DNA of 64,000 nt from Streptomyces uncialis (GCF_001905345.1 NZ_LFBV01000001.1:259321-323320); one strand, 5' to 3'. Shown: positions 8,175 to 17,476, numbered from the stretch's first letter. Notes: generated by a model from the letters alone, not told the origin. Numbers and translations are program-made.

Positions 8175-9857
8175 GTGGAACGGAACGACTGGCAGGCGGG
8201 CGTGCTGGGTGAGTTGGGCGCTCTGACCTCGTCGAAGAAGCCGGGAGCGCGGCCGGGCGGGGACACCCCGGCCACGGCGGCGCGGCCCGGGGGGCCCGCG
8301 GGGACCGCTCCGGCCACTCCACCCGACGCCACACCGTCCACCCCCGCGTCAGCGACCCCTGCGCCATCCAGCCCCGGGTCGTCTGCCCCTGCGTCGGCTA
8401 CTCCCGGGTTGTCTGTACCCGGGGCGTCCACGCCTGCCGCTTCGCCCACCACCGCGCCGACCACCGCGCCTTCGTCCGGTGCCTCGCCCGGTTCCCCGGC
8501 CGGACCCGGCGAGGGCCGCTCCGGGCAGCAGCCGCCGCCCAGCGCGACCCAGACCGCTCCCGTGGCGGGCGCCCCCGCACCCCGTACCGCCCCGGAACCC
8601 GGTACCGCCCACGCCGCGCCTGGCCCCGCCCTTGCCGGGCCGGGTGCCGCGACAGCCGGGCCGGTCGCCCCCGCCGCCGGACCCCCGGTCGGTGCCCTTG
8701 GTAGCGCGACTCCCCCCGTCTCCGCCGCTTCCCCCGCTTCCGCGAGCCCCACCGGCCCGTCCGTCCCGTCCGGCCCCGCCGGTACCCCCGCCCGCGCCGG
8801 ACACCCCACCGCCCAGCCGTACGCCCCCGGTGCCCCCGGCGCGTATGCCGCCGCCCCGTTCACGGGTACCGCCACCCGTAGCTCCGGCGGCACCCGGCCC
8901 GACGGGCCCCTGCCCGGCGGGGTGCGTCCCGGTTCCGCCCCGGGCCCCGACACCGTCCCCGTACTGGGCGCCGGGGCGAAGAGCGCCCGGCTCCGGCACG
9001 GCGACCCGGTGCTGCGCCGGGTGCTCCGGCTGGCGCAGCACGCGTTCGGGAGTTCCGCCGCGCGGGCCGTGGCCGAGAGCACGGAACTCGTCGCCCAGGT
9101 GCAGCAGCCCGTCACCACCGGGCGGCAGATCGTCGTCACCAGCATCCGGGGCGGCGCCGGGAAGACCACGGTGACCGCCCTGCTCAGCCGTACGTTCAAC
9201 CACTTCCGGCACGACCCGGTGCTCACCCTGGAGGCCGATGCCGCGCTCGGTACCCTCCCCGCCCGGCTCGGCGTCGACCAGTTGCGCTGGACGTGCACCG
9301 ACCTCGTCCAGATCCTGCGCCCGTCGATGCAGCTCACCGACGTCACCGGCTATCTCGTACCGCTCACCGACGGCGGCTGGCTGCTGCCCGGCAGCCAGGG
9401 CCGGATCGGTGCCCGGATCGACATCGCCACCTACCGCACGGTGATGGTCGCGCTGCGCCGCTACTTCGGGGTGACCCTCGTGGACTGCGAGACCCTGCCC
9501 GGCGAGGTCGCCCGTACCGCGCTGGACACCGCCCAGGCCCGGGTGCTCGTCACCCCCGCGACCACCGAGGGCGTCGCGTCGACCGGCGCGGTCCTGGACT
9601 GGCTCGGCTCCCTGCCGGTGGCCGTCCTGCCACGCACCGTCGTCGTACTGACCGCCACGAGTCCCGACGCCTCCCTGGACGCGGGCGCCGCCGCCGAGGC
9701 GCTGGCCCGCAGCGGGGTGGGCGTCGTCGTCCTGCCCTACGACCGTCATCTGGCGTCCGGCGGGGTCATCCGCACCGACCATCTCGGCGCGGCCACCCGG
9801 CAGGCGGCGACCCGGCTTGCCGCCGAGGTGATGCAACGCGCGGTCGGTGCGCGGTGA
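8175..9857 (+). CDS. ESX-associated MinD/ParA-like ATPase with disordered N-terminus, 560 aa
   Basis: Residues about 20-265 are almost entirely Pro, Ala, Thr, Ser and Gly. Residues about 310-560 form a SIMIBI-class ATPase with Walker A RGGAGKTT (326-333), a DAALGTLPARLG segment and VDCETLPGE as Walker B-like. This resembles the EspI-type accessory ATPases of mycobacterial ESX loci, which also carry long Pro/Ala-rich N-termini. GTG 8175 (MERNDWQ) is chosen because AGGGGG lies 9 bases upstream; the frame stays open further 5' without conserved sequence. The stop overlaps the eccC start (GTGA). A regulatory or substrate-handling role in secretion is inferred. Confidence 0.8.
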   Translation: MERNDWQAGVLGELGALTSSKKPGARPGGDTPATAARPGGPAGTAPATPPDATPSTPASATPAPSSPGSSAPASATPGLSVPGASTPAASPTTAPTTAPSSGASPGSPAGPGEGRSGQQPPPSATQTAPVAGAPAPRTAPEPGTAHAAPGPALAGPGAATAGPVAPAAGPPVGALGSATPPVSAASPASASPTGPSVPSGPAGTPARAGHPTAQPYAPGAPGAYAAAPFTGTATRSSGGTRPDGPLPGGVRPGSAPGPDTVPVLGAGAKSARLRHGDPVLRRVLRLAQHAFGSSAARAVAESTELVAQVQQPVTTGRQIVVTSIRGGAGKTTVTALLSRTFNHFRHDPVLTLEADAALGTLPARLGVDQLRWTCTDLVQILRPSMQLTDVTGYLVPLTDGGWLLPGSQGRIGARIDIATYRTVMVALRRYFGVTLVDCETLPGEVARTALDTAQARVLVTPATTEGVASTGAVLDWLGSLPVAVLPRTVVVLTATSPDASLDAGAAAEALARSGVGVVVLPYDRHLASGGVIRTDHLGAATRQAATRLAAEVMQRAVGAR

Positions 9858-12800
9858 CCCAGCAGCTCGTCCACCGGCCGGCCCGCAGCTCCCGGCCCCT
9901 GCCGCCGCCCGCGAACCGGGTCGTCGAGGCCCCGCCGAACCTTCCCGAGGGCAAGATCGGCGGCGCCGCGACCGCGCTGCTGCCGATGGCCGGGGTGATG
10001 GGCTCGGTCGTGATGATGACGGTCATCCGCAACAGCCGGTTCGCCGCCGTCGGCGCGATCGTGCTGGTCTTCGCGCTGCTCGGCGCCGTCGCCCTGTTCT
10101 GGTCCCAGCGCGGCAAGGCGCAGCGCACCCGCAGTACCCAGCGCGAGCGCTATCTGGAGTACCTGGAGGAGCAGCGCGAGGAACTGGGCGTCGTGGAGCG
10201 CAAGCTCCGTGGCCAGGCCCGGCGGCTCAATCCGCCGCCGCAGGCCCTGTACGACATCGTGCGGGACCCGGCCCGGCTGTGGGAGCGGCGCCGTACCGAC
10301 CCGGACTTCCTGCGGGTACGCCTCGGCACCGGTGAGGTCGCCCTCCAGGACCTGACGCTCGGCCAGAACCCCGGCGGGGTCCTCGCCCCGCCCGACCGTT
10401 TCATGCTGAACGAGGCGGGCGCCCTGCTGTCCCGCTTCACCCGGGCCCGGGACTTCCCGCTGACCGTTCCGCTGGACCGCGCCGGGAACATCAGCGTCGT
10501 CGGTGACCGCGAGGGTGTGCTGCGGGTGGCGCGGGCGCTGCTCACGCACACCGCCGTGCTGCACGCCCCCGAGGACGTGTCGCTGGCCCTCGGGGTGCCG
10601 GGGGAGCGGCTCGCGGACGACTGGGAGTGGGCCAAGTGGCTTCCCCATGTCCTGGACACCCAGGAGCAGGACGGCCCGGTGGCCGTGCGCCGGATCGCCC
10701 CGAGCATGCCGCAGCTCGCCGTGGTGCTCGGCGGGGAACTGCGCCGCCGCGCGTCCTACGCGGCCGAGGTCCGCCGGGGGCTGTCCGACCGTAACGCGCT
10801 GCGGATGGCGAGCCGCATGCTGGTGGTCAGCGACGAGTACGGCGGCAACGCCGTCGAACTGCCCGTTCCCGACTCGGCGGTGGGCCTCGCCGACATGAAC
10901 GTCACCGTGCTGCATCTGCTCGCCGAGCAGGTCCACGAGCCCGACGAGGTGTCCGTACGGATCACCGTCGACGGTGAGCACGTCACGGTGGAGGATCTGC
11001 GGGTGGTGCCCGACCCGACGTCCGCCGCGCCCGAGGCCCGGCCCGACGAGGGCACCTCGGACGCGCTGGGGGTGCCCGGCGCGGAGGGCCTCGCCCGGAT
11101 GATGGCGCCGCTGCGGCTGTCCGCCGAGTCCGTCGCGGACGGCACCCCGGTCTCCGGGCCCGTCGACTTCCCCGCCCTGATCGGCGTCACCGATCCCGCC
11201 GCCCTCGACCTGGACCGGCTGTGGGCGCCGCGCGGGGAACGCGACTTCCTGCGGGTACCGATCGGACTGGACGACCGGCACGGGCCCGTCCTGCTCGACC
11301 TCAAGGAGTCCTCCCAGCTGGGGATGGGCCCGCACGGACTGTGCGTCGGCGCGACCGGCTCCGGCAAGAGCGAACTGCTGCGCACCCTCGTCCTCGCGCT
11401 GGTCGCCACCCACTCGCCGGAACAGCTGGCGATGGTCCTCGTCGACTACAAGGGCGGCGCGACCTTCGCGCCGTTCGCCGAACTCCCCCATGTCGCGGGC
11501 GTGATCACCAACCTGGAGAACCAGGCGGGGCTCGTCGAACGCGTCCACACCTCCCTCGCGGGCGAGGTCAAGCGCCGTCAGCAGGTCCTCAAGGACGCGG
11601 GCAACGTCGCCGACATCGGCCACTACGCCGCGCTGCGCGCCGAACGCCGTCCCGATCTGGAGCCGCTGCCGCATCTGTTCGTCGTCATCGACGAGTTCGG
11701 TGAACTGCTCACCGCGAAGCCCGACTTCATCGACCTGTTCCTGTCGATCGGCCGGATCGGGCGCTCCATCGGCGTCCATCTGCTGCTGTCCAGCCAGCGC
11801 ATCGAGGGCGGCAAGCTCAAGGGCCTCGACACCTATCTGTCGTACCGGCTCGGGCTGCGGACGTTCTCCCCCGACGAGTCGCGGACCGTCCTCGACACCA
11901 CCGACGCGTTCCATCTGCCGCCGCTGCCCGGCTTCGGCTACCTCAAGGTCGACACCTCCGCGTACACACGCTTCAAGGCCGGTTACGTCTCCGGGCGTTA
12001 CCGGGGCGCGCTGCTGGACAAGACCGAGGAAGAGGGCCCGCTGGCCCTCGCCTATCCCACGTACAACACCCTCGCCGACAGCGCGGGCGGCGCCGAGGGA
12101 CCGGGCGCCGAGGACAGCAGACCCGCCGCCACCGTCCGGGAGACCGGCCCGACCGTGCTGTCCGTGATGGTCGACCAGCTCAAGGGCGCCGCTCCGCCCG
12201 CCCGCCGTATCTGGCTGCCGCCGCTGCCCGACGCGCTGTCCCTGGACACCGCCGCCGGTCCGCTCGGCGCCGATGAGCACGGGATGCGGCTCGGTGACCG
12301 GCGCGGTGCCCCCATGAAGGTCCCGCTGGGCGTCCTGGACGCCCCCGCCCGGCAGTGGCGCGGCCCCTGGGAACTGGATCTGACCGTGGCGGGCGGGCAC
12401 ACCGCCGTGATCGGCGGCCCCCAGTCCGGCAAGACGACGCTGCTGCGCACCCTCGCCCTGTCCCTCGCGCTCACCCACACCCCCCGCGACGTCGCGGTCT
12501 ACGGACTGGACCTGGCCGGTGGCGGGCTCGCCGCGCTCGCCGGGCTGCCGCACGTCGGCGGGGTCGCCGGCCGCGCCGACCAGGAGCGGGTGGCCCGCAC
12601 GGTCGCGGAGGTACGGAACATGCTCGCCGCCCGGGAGCAGCTCTTCCGCGAGCACGGCATCGACTCCGTCGACCAGCTCCGGCGGCTGCGCGCCCAGGGC
12701 CGGATCGGTGAGCTCCCCGCGACCGACGTGGTGCTCCTGATCGACGGATACGGGGCCCTGCGCGAGGAGTTCTCCTCCATCGACGACGCGGTGAACGACA

Positions 12801-13918
12801 TCCTCCGGCGCGGCGGCGGCTACGGCATCCATGTGGTCGCGGGCATGCTGCGCTGGAACGATGTCCGGATCGCGGGCCAGTCGATGTTCGGTACGCGGGT
12901 CGAGCTGCGGCTCAACGACCCCTCCGACTCGGGGATCGACCGGAAGCTGTCCGAGACGATCCCGACGGACGCCCCGGGCCGCGTGCTCACCGACCAGAAG
13001 CTGTTCGCTCAGGTCGCGCTGCCCCGTATCGACGGCGGCACGGGCGACGACGGCGACGGGGACACCGTGGGCGACCCGGGCGCCGCGCTGGAGGACGCCG
13101 TCGCCACGATCCGCGCCACCTGGCACGGCGACCTCGCGCCGCCCGTCCGGGTGCTGCCCACCCGGCTGTCGTCCGCGAAGCTGCCCGCCGCGCACAGCGA
13201 ACCCCGCCGCACCCCGATCGGGGTCGACCAGGACGCGCTGGCACCCGTCCTCCTCGACCTGTTCGCCCAGGACCAGCATCTGCTGATCCTCGGTGACAAC
13301 GAGTGCGGCAAGACGAACCTGCTGAAGCTGATCGCCGCCGGGCTGATCGCCCGCCACGCGGACGACGAGCTGGTCTTCGCCGTGTTCGACCCCCGGCGGG
13401 GACTGCGCGCGGTGGTCCCCGAGCCGTACCGGGGCGGCTACGCCCACAACGCCCGGATCTCCGCCGCGCTGGCCTCGGGCATCGCCAAGGAACTCGACAA
13501 ACGGCTCCCGGACGAGGGCATCGACCCCGACGCGCCCGCCGACGGCCCGTCCTTCACGGGCCCGAGGATCGTGATCCTCGTCGACGACTACGACATCCTG
13601 ACCACCGCCGGACAGCAGCCGCTCGCGCCCTTCCTGCCGTATGTCTCCTCCGCCCAGGACATCGGCCTGCACTTCGTGGTCGCCCGCCGGGTCGCCGGGT
13701 CCTCCCGGGCCCTGTACGAGCCGTTCCTGACGACCCTGCGGGAATCAGGGACGGCGGCCCTGGTGATGACCGGCGACCGTTCCGAGGGCCAGCTCTTCCC
13801 CGGTCTCTACGCGAGCCCCCAGCCGCCCGGCCGGGGCACCCTGGTCCGGCGCGGACGCCCCCATCAGCTGATCCAGACCGCCCTGGCCGCCGCCGACGAC
13901 GAGACGGACGACTCATGA
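9854..13918 (+). CDS. eccC: Type VII secretion ATPase EccC, full-length, 1354 aa
   Basis: Two transmembrane helices near residues 35-85 (ATALLPMAGVMGSVVMMTVI and GAIVLVFALLGAVALFW), a DUF-type stalk, then three FtsK/SpoIIIE ATPase modules with P-loops GATGSGKS (499-506), GGPQSGKT (854-861) and GDNECGKT (1147-1154). EccCa and EccCb are fused, as in many actinobacteria outside ESX-1. EccC is the motor and substrate-recognition part of the ESX machine. The start GTG 9854 overlaps the preceding stop, and the end overlaps the next ORF (ATGA). The third P-loop lacks the usual Gly-Ser run (N-E-C-G-K-T) and may bind without hydrolysing. Confidence 0.95.
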   Translation: MTQQLVHRPARSSRPLPPPANRVVEAPPNLPEGKIGGAATALLPMAGVMGSVVMMTVIRNSRFAAVGAIVLVFALLGAVALFWSQRGKAQRTRSTQRERYLEYLEEQREELGVVERKLRGQARRLNPPPQALYDIVRDPARLWERRRTDPDFLRVRLGTGEVALQDLTLGQNPGGVLAPPDRFMLNEAGALLSRFTRARDFPLTVPLDRAGNISVVGDREGVLRVARALLTHTAVLHAPEDVSLALGVPGERLADDWEWAKWLPHVLDTQEQDGPVAVRRIAPSMPQLAVVLGGELRRRASYAAEVRRGLSDRNALRMASRMLVVSDEYGGNAVELPVPDSAVGLADMNVTVLHLLAEQVHEPDEVSVRITVDGEHVTVEDLRVVPDPTSAAPEARPDEGTSDALGVPGAEGLARMMAPLRLSAESVADGTPVSGPVDFPALIGVTDPAALDLDRLWAPRGERDFLRVPIGLDDRHGPVLLDLKESSQLGMGPHGLCVGATGSGKSELLRTLVLALVATHSPEQLAMVLVDYKGGATFAPFAELPHVAGVITNLENQAGLVERVHTSLAGEVKRRQQVLKDAGNVADIGHYAALRAERRPDLEPLPHLFVVIDEFGELLTAKPDFIDLFLSIGRIGRSIGVHLLLSSQRIEGGKLKGLDTYLSYRLGLRTFSPDESRTVLDTTDAFHLPPLPGFGYLKVDTSAYTRFKAGYVSGRYRGALLDKTEEEGPLALAYPTYNTLADSAGGAEGPGAEDSRPAATVRETGPTVLSVMVDQLKGAAPPARRIWLPPLPDALSLDTAAGPLGADEHGMRLGDRRGAPMKVPLGVLDAPARQWRGPWELDLTVAGGHTAVIGGPQSGKTTLLRTLALSLALTHTPRDVAVYGLDLAGGGLAALAGLPHVGGVAGRADQERVARTVAEVRNMLAAREQLFREHGIDSVDQLRRLRAQGRIGELPATDVVLLIDGYGALREEFSSIDDAVNDILRRGGGYGIHVVAGMLRWNDVRIAGQSMFGTRVELRLNDPSDSGIDRKLSETIPTDAPGRVLTDQKLFAQVALPRIDGGTGDDGDGDTVGDPGAALEDAVATIRATWHGDLAPPVRVLPTRLSSAKLPAAHSEPRRTPIGVDQDALAPVLLDLFAQDQHLLILGDNECGKTNLLKLIAAGLIARHADDELVFAVFDPRRGLRAVVPEPYRGGYAHNARISAALASGIAKELDKRLPDEGIDPDAPADGPSFTGPRIVILVDDYDILTTAGQQPLAPFLPYVSSAQDIGLHFVVARRVAGSSRALYEPFLTTLRESGTAALVMTGDRSEGQLFPGLYASPQPPGRGTLVRRGRPHQLIQTALAAADDETDDS

Positions 13919-14175
13919 CCGACGCGCACCCGGTGACCCCCGCGCCCCCCGCCCCCGTGCACCCGGCCCTTGTGCACCTGGACCTCGCGCGTCCGGGCCT
14001 TGTGCACCTGGACTTTGCGCACCTGGACCTAGCGCGTCCGGACCTGGTGCACCCCGATCCCCCGCCCCTCGATCCCCCGCACCCCGGCCCTGGGCACCCC
14101 GGACCCGGGCATCGCCGCCCCGGGCGTCCCGGCCCCCGGACCCGTGAGCACACCGCACGGCGGGCCGCCGTATGA
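13915..14175 (+). CDS. Tiny His/Pro-rich ORF coupled to eccC and the DUF6177 gene, 86 aa
   Basis: ATG 13915 overlaps the eccC stop (ATGA) and its own TGA overlaps the next start (ATGA), exactly filling the space. The product is almost only His, Pro, Leu, Asp, Ala, Gly and Val. It contains decapeptide-like tandem repeats (LVHLDLARPG, LVHLDFAHLD, LARPDLVHPD, then PPHPGPGHPG). There is no signal peptide or membrane segment. I know no family for it. The double overlap argues for real translation; the low-complexity content could also be a repeat expansion that merely keeps coupling intact. Metal binding through the His residues is only speculation. Confidence 0.5.
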   Translation: MTDAHPVTPAPPAPVHPALVHLDLARPGLVHLDFAHLDLARPDLVHPDPPPLDPPHPGPGHPGPGHRRPGRPGPRTREHTARRAAV

Positions 14176-15611
14176 CCAAGGACGTCATCGCGCTCACCCC
14201 GAAGATGCCCGACGCGCTGTCCCTGCTGGTGGGACTGCACGCGGGCGGTCCCGGTACGGAGGTGACGGCCACCGCCGACGGCGCCGTGGTCCAGCTCCTC
14301 GGCTCGGGCGGCCGTCCGCTGGTGTCCGTGGAGTCACCGCTCCTGGTCCAGGTACCGGGCGAGATCGAGCGACTGCTCGGGGCGGAGAGCGCGGCCCAGG
14401 CCCCCGTACCGGTGTGGTGGACGGAGACCCGTGCCTCCAGCGCGGTGCCCGAGGCCGAGCGGCTCGCCGGTTCGGTCGTCGGACGGCTCACCCATCTGCT
14501 CGGCGGCACCGTGTGGCCGCCCGGCGCGGGCACGATCGGCGTGGTGCCGGTGGAGAGCGATCCCGGTGACGGGACCGACCAGACGGCCGTGATCGTCGCC
14601 GAGGACGCGCTGCCTGCGGTCGACGTGGTCACCGAGTCGACGGTGGTCGTGCTCGCGGACCGGCCCGTCGTCCCGCTGACCGCCTGGCTCTCCGAGGTGC
14701 TGCGCACCACCGCGGCACAGGACTCCGCGCTCCAGATCGTCACCCCCGCCCACTGCCGCCTCAGCCACCATCTGCGGACCGCGCTGACCGGCGCGCCCAA
14801 CCGCTGGGTCGTCCAGCACCCCGACTGCGGCTACTACGACGGGCTGACCGGTGCCGTGCTGGGCTGGCAGCACGGCACCTTCGCCGTCGTCACCGACGAG
14901 TCCGGTCAGGGCACCGTCGCCGAGCCGTACCGGCCGTCCGGCCCCACCGGCGAACACCAGCTCACCGTCTCCTTCCGCACGGCGTACCCGCCGGAAGGGG
15001 AACTGCTGCTCGGCCGCTCCCTGGAGCTGGCCTGGCGGACCCTCACCGGTGCGCCCCCGGCCGGCTGGGGAACCGCCGAGCCGGTCAATCTGCCGTGGTC
15101 ACCCCGTCAGCTCACCGATCTGGCGCGCGGCCGGGTGCCAGAGCCGACCCTGATCACGGCGGTCGGCAGCCCCGACCGGCCCGCTCTGGCGACGGTACGG
15201 ATCACTCGGACGACGGCGGGCGTCGAGGAGAACGTCACCCTCACCATCGGCTACGGCGAAGGGGAACGGGTCCCCCTGGACGCCGTGCGGACCCTGGCCG
15301 GGGCCCTGGCGGACGGGGAGCACGGGCTGATCTCCCTGCTGGCGACCCTCGGTCCGGCCCGCCGTGACCTCACCGCGCCCCCGGTCTTCGAGGCGCCGCC
15401 CGTACCGCTGTCCTTCACCCTCGGCGCCGAGGGTGTCCTGGAGACCACACTCACCCACGCCCGTCGGCCCCCGCTCACCCTGCGCCCCGTGCAACTGGGA
15501 CCGGAGGCCAGGCCGGCACTGCACTATCCCCTGGGCGACGGCACCCACGCGGAGGCATGGAACACCCTGGACGTGCTGCTGACCCATCTGCGACGACGGG
15601 CGGCGGTCTGA
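14172..15611 (+). CDS. DUF6177-family ESX accessory protein, 479 aa
   Basis: Starts MTKDVIALTPKMPDALSLLV, the typical opening of DUF6177 proteins found next to Streptomyces ESX genes. There are no membrane helices and no signal peptide, so it is cytoplasmic. The fold looks alpha/beta: an N-terminal domain (about 1-200), a middle part with CGYYDGLTGAVLGWQHGTF (about 217-235), and a C-terminal beta-rich domain ending LLTHLRRRAAV. EspG-type chaperones occupy similar places in mycobacterial loci, but I see no sequence reason to equate them. It is the last gene of the coupled run eccC - tiny ORF - this gene. Confidence 0.75.
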   Translation: MTKDVIALTPKMPDALSLLVGLHAGGPGTEVTATADGAVVQLLGSGGRPLVSVESPLLVQVPGEIERLLGAESAAQAPVPVWWTETRASSAVPEAERLAGSVVGRLTHLLGGTVWPPGAGTIGVVPVESDPGDGTDQTAVIVAEDALPAVDVVTESTVVVLADRPVVPLTAWLSEVLRTTAAQDSALQIVTPAHCRLSHHLRTALTGAPNRWVVQHPDCGYYDGLTGAVLGWQHGTFAVVTDESGQGTVAEPYRPSGPTGEHQLTVSFRTAYPPEGELLLGRSLELAWRTLTGAPPAGWGTAEPVNLPWSPRQLTDLARGRVPEPTLITAVGSPDRPALATVRITRTTAGVEENVTLTIGYGEGERVPLDAVRTLAGALADGEHGLISLLATLGPARRDLTAPPVFEAPPVPLSFTLGAEGVLETTLTHARRPPLTLRPVQLGPEARPALHYPLGDGTHAEAWNTLDVLLTHLRRRAAV

Positions 15612-15758
15612 GCCGGTCGGCCGTACCCCCACCAGTTCGCCAGCAGGTGTCAGGCGCCCGACCGCGCCACCGTCACCACCGCCAGGCAGCAGGCAGGCAC
15701 CGCACCGCACAGGCCGCCGCGTCGCCGGGGCGCCACGTCTCCGGGTACCGCAGAGCAT

Positions 15759-15820
15759 GTTCCACGTGAAACACCCATCCGGCGACGTTTCACGTGGAAC
15801 ACGACGGTTTCACGTGGAAC
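15759..15820. other. Cluster of three parS-like sites
   Basis: Three 14-bp near-palindromes: gttccacgtgaaac at 15759-15772, then gtttcacgtggaac at 15787-15800 and 15807-15820. Each differs from the ideal GTTTCACGTGAAAC by one base. ParB binds such sites, which in Streptomyces are concentrated around oriC and organise the origin during sporulation. The spacings of 28 and 20 bases place the second and third sites close to two helical turns apart. Confidence 0.88.
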
Positions 15821-15862
15821 ATGACGAGGGGCGGCCACCCTCGCGGGGTGACCGCCCATCGT

Positions 15863-15915
<53 letters not shown>

Positions 15916-15965
15916 TCGTGGTCGCTGGAGCCGCGGGAGCTGGAGCCCGGGTCCCGGTGCCGCCG

Positions 15966-16682
15966 CTACTCCCGGTCCTGCGGGTCGCCCTCGGCGTCCA
16001 GCTGTGCCTGCTTGGCCTCCACCTCGGGGTCGAGGGCATCCGGGGAACCGTCGACGGCGTTCAGCGTGCCGCCCGACTCGGGTACCTCCGTCGCGGCGGG
16101 CGGCTCGACCAGCCAGTCCGGGTTGGCCTGCTTGTCCCACCACTTCCACGCGGCGAAGGCGCCACCCGCCAGCACGCCGAGGATCAGCACCCCCTTGACG
16201 GCACGTCCGGCACGGGCCCGGCGCTCATGCCTGCGGACCAGCTTGCGCACCTCGTCGGCGCTGACCTGTCCGCGCAGCGCGGCGATCGCCGCCGCCCCAC
16301 GGGAAGCCGCCTCGTCCCGTACGGGTCCGGCGGCGGCCACCGCGTGCTCGATCCGCGGCCGGGAGTACTCCGCGGCCTGCCGGGCCGCCTTGCGGGTGCG
16401 CAGGGCGGCCTCCTGGGCGGCGTGGTCGACCTTCGGCGGTACATGGGTACGGGCCTGCTCGATCACGGGTGCGAGATGGGCGCCGTACTGGACACGGGCC
16501 TGCTCGGCGGCCTGCTGCGCGGCATGCGACACCTTGGGTGCCAGCCGTACGCGGGCCTCGGTCGCGTACTGTGCGGCCCGGTCCTTGGCGGTGTCGGCGT
16601 AGGGCGCCACCACTTCCGCGGCGTGCAGCACGCTGTCCTTCGCCGAACCGGTCGCGGCGCGCACGCTGTCGATGCGGGTCAC
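15966..16682 (-). CDS. DUF5324-family protein, 238 aa
   Basis: Opens VTRIDSVRAATGSAKDSVLH, typical of DUF5324. Residues 1-150 are a long amphipathic, Ala-rich helical region with an apolipoprotein-like heptad or 11-mer pattern (AAQYATEARVRLAPKVSHAA, AARQAAEYSRPRIEHAVAAA). One transmembrane helix near residues 176-193 (VKGVLILGVLAGGAFAAWKW) and an acidic tail follow. GTG 16682 is chosen because GGAGGAGG lies 6-13 bases upstream; the open frame extends further without a good start. It is probably a membrane-associated coiled protein of unknown function. Confidence 0.78.
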   Translation of the reverse strand: MTRIDSVRAATGSAKDSVLHAAEVVAPYADTAKDRAAQYATEARVRLAPKVSHAAQQAAEQARVQYGAHLAPVIEQARTHVPPKVDHAAQEAALRTRKAARQAAEYSRPRIEHAVAAAGPVRDEAASRGAAAIAALRGQVSADEVRKLVRRHERRARAGRAVKGVLILGVLAGGAFAAWKWWDKQANPDWLVEPPAATEVPESGGTLNAVDGSPDALDPEVEAKQAQLDAEGDPQDRE

Positions 16683-16948
16683 GGGAACCTCCTCCTCGGT
16701 GGCGTACGTAATGCCTGGGGCGTCGTCCCCCACACACACACAAAGTCACCGTTCACCTTTCCACCCTTTTTGCGATCATGCCTGCCGTACCACGCGACAG
16801 CATGTGAGGAAAGGCATCCGGGTCACACCGGTGGCGGGTGCCGGGCCGGGGAAAGGGGGTGCGGCCGGGGCAGAACCGACCGCCGCACGACGCGCCCTCC
16901 CGGTCGTGCGAGGATCGGAGGGTCACAGAGGACAACGGAAGGCAGATC

Positions 16949-17476
16949 GTGGCCGAGCAGCTTTACGCCACCCTGAAGACCAACCAAGGCGACATCGTGT
17001 TGAGGCTCCTGCCCGACCACGCGCCGGAGACGGTCAAGAACTTCGTCGAGCTCGCCCAGGGGCAGCGGGAGTGGGTCCACCCGGAGACGGGCAAGCGGTC
17101 GACCGACCGGCTGTACGACGGCACGGTCTTCCACCGGGTCATCCCCGGGTTCATGCTCCAGGGCGGGGACCCGCTGGGGAACGGCACCGGTGGCCCGGGC
17201 TACCAGTTCAAGGACGAGTTCCACCCCGACCTCCAGTTCGACCGCCCCTACCTGCTGGCCATGGCCAACGCGGGTCCGGGCACCAACGGCTCCCAGTTCT
17301 TCATCACGGTCGAGCCGACGGCGTGGCTGAACCGCAAGCACACCATCTTCGGTGAGGTCGTGGACGACGCCAGCCAGAAGGTCGTGGACGCGATCGCGGG
17401 TACGCAGACCAACCCGCGTACCGACCGTCCCGTCAACGACGTGGTCATCGAGTCGGTCGTCGTCGAGAAGCGCTGA
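16949..17476 (+). CDS. Cyclophilin-type peptidyl-prolyl cis-trans isomerase, 175 aa
   Basis: Single-domain cyclophilin with the expected signatures: FHRVIPGFMLQGGDP (catalytic Arg inside FHRVI), GTNGSQFFIT and WLNRKHTIFGEV. It catalyses cis-trans isomerisation of X-Pro bonds. No signal peptide is present, so it is cytoplasmic. GTG 16949 is chosen because GGAAGG lies 6 bases before it; the frame is open upstream but with no conserved sequence. Length is normal for the family. It is monocistronic, with a terminator just downstream. Confidence 0.93.
   Translation: MAEQLYATLKTNQGDIVLRLLPDHAPETVKNFVELAQGQREWVHPETGKRSTDRLYDGTVFHRVIPGFMLQGGDPLGNGTGGPGYQFKDEFHPDLQFDRPYLLAMANAGPGTNGSQFFITVEPTAWLNRKHTIFGEVVDDASQKVVDAIAGTQTNPRTDRPVNDVVIESVVVEKR

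Noticed and set aside
9746..13672. A 1308-codon open frame on the minus strand across eccC
   Set aside because: It is antisense to the clear EccC domains; long empty frames are normal in GC-rich coding DNA. Its product is Gly/Arg/Val/Gln-rich with no motif.
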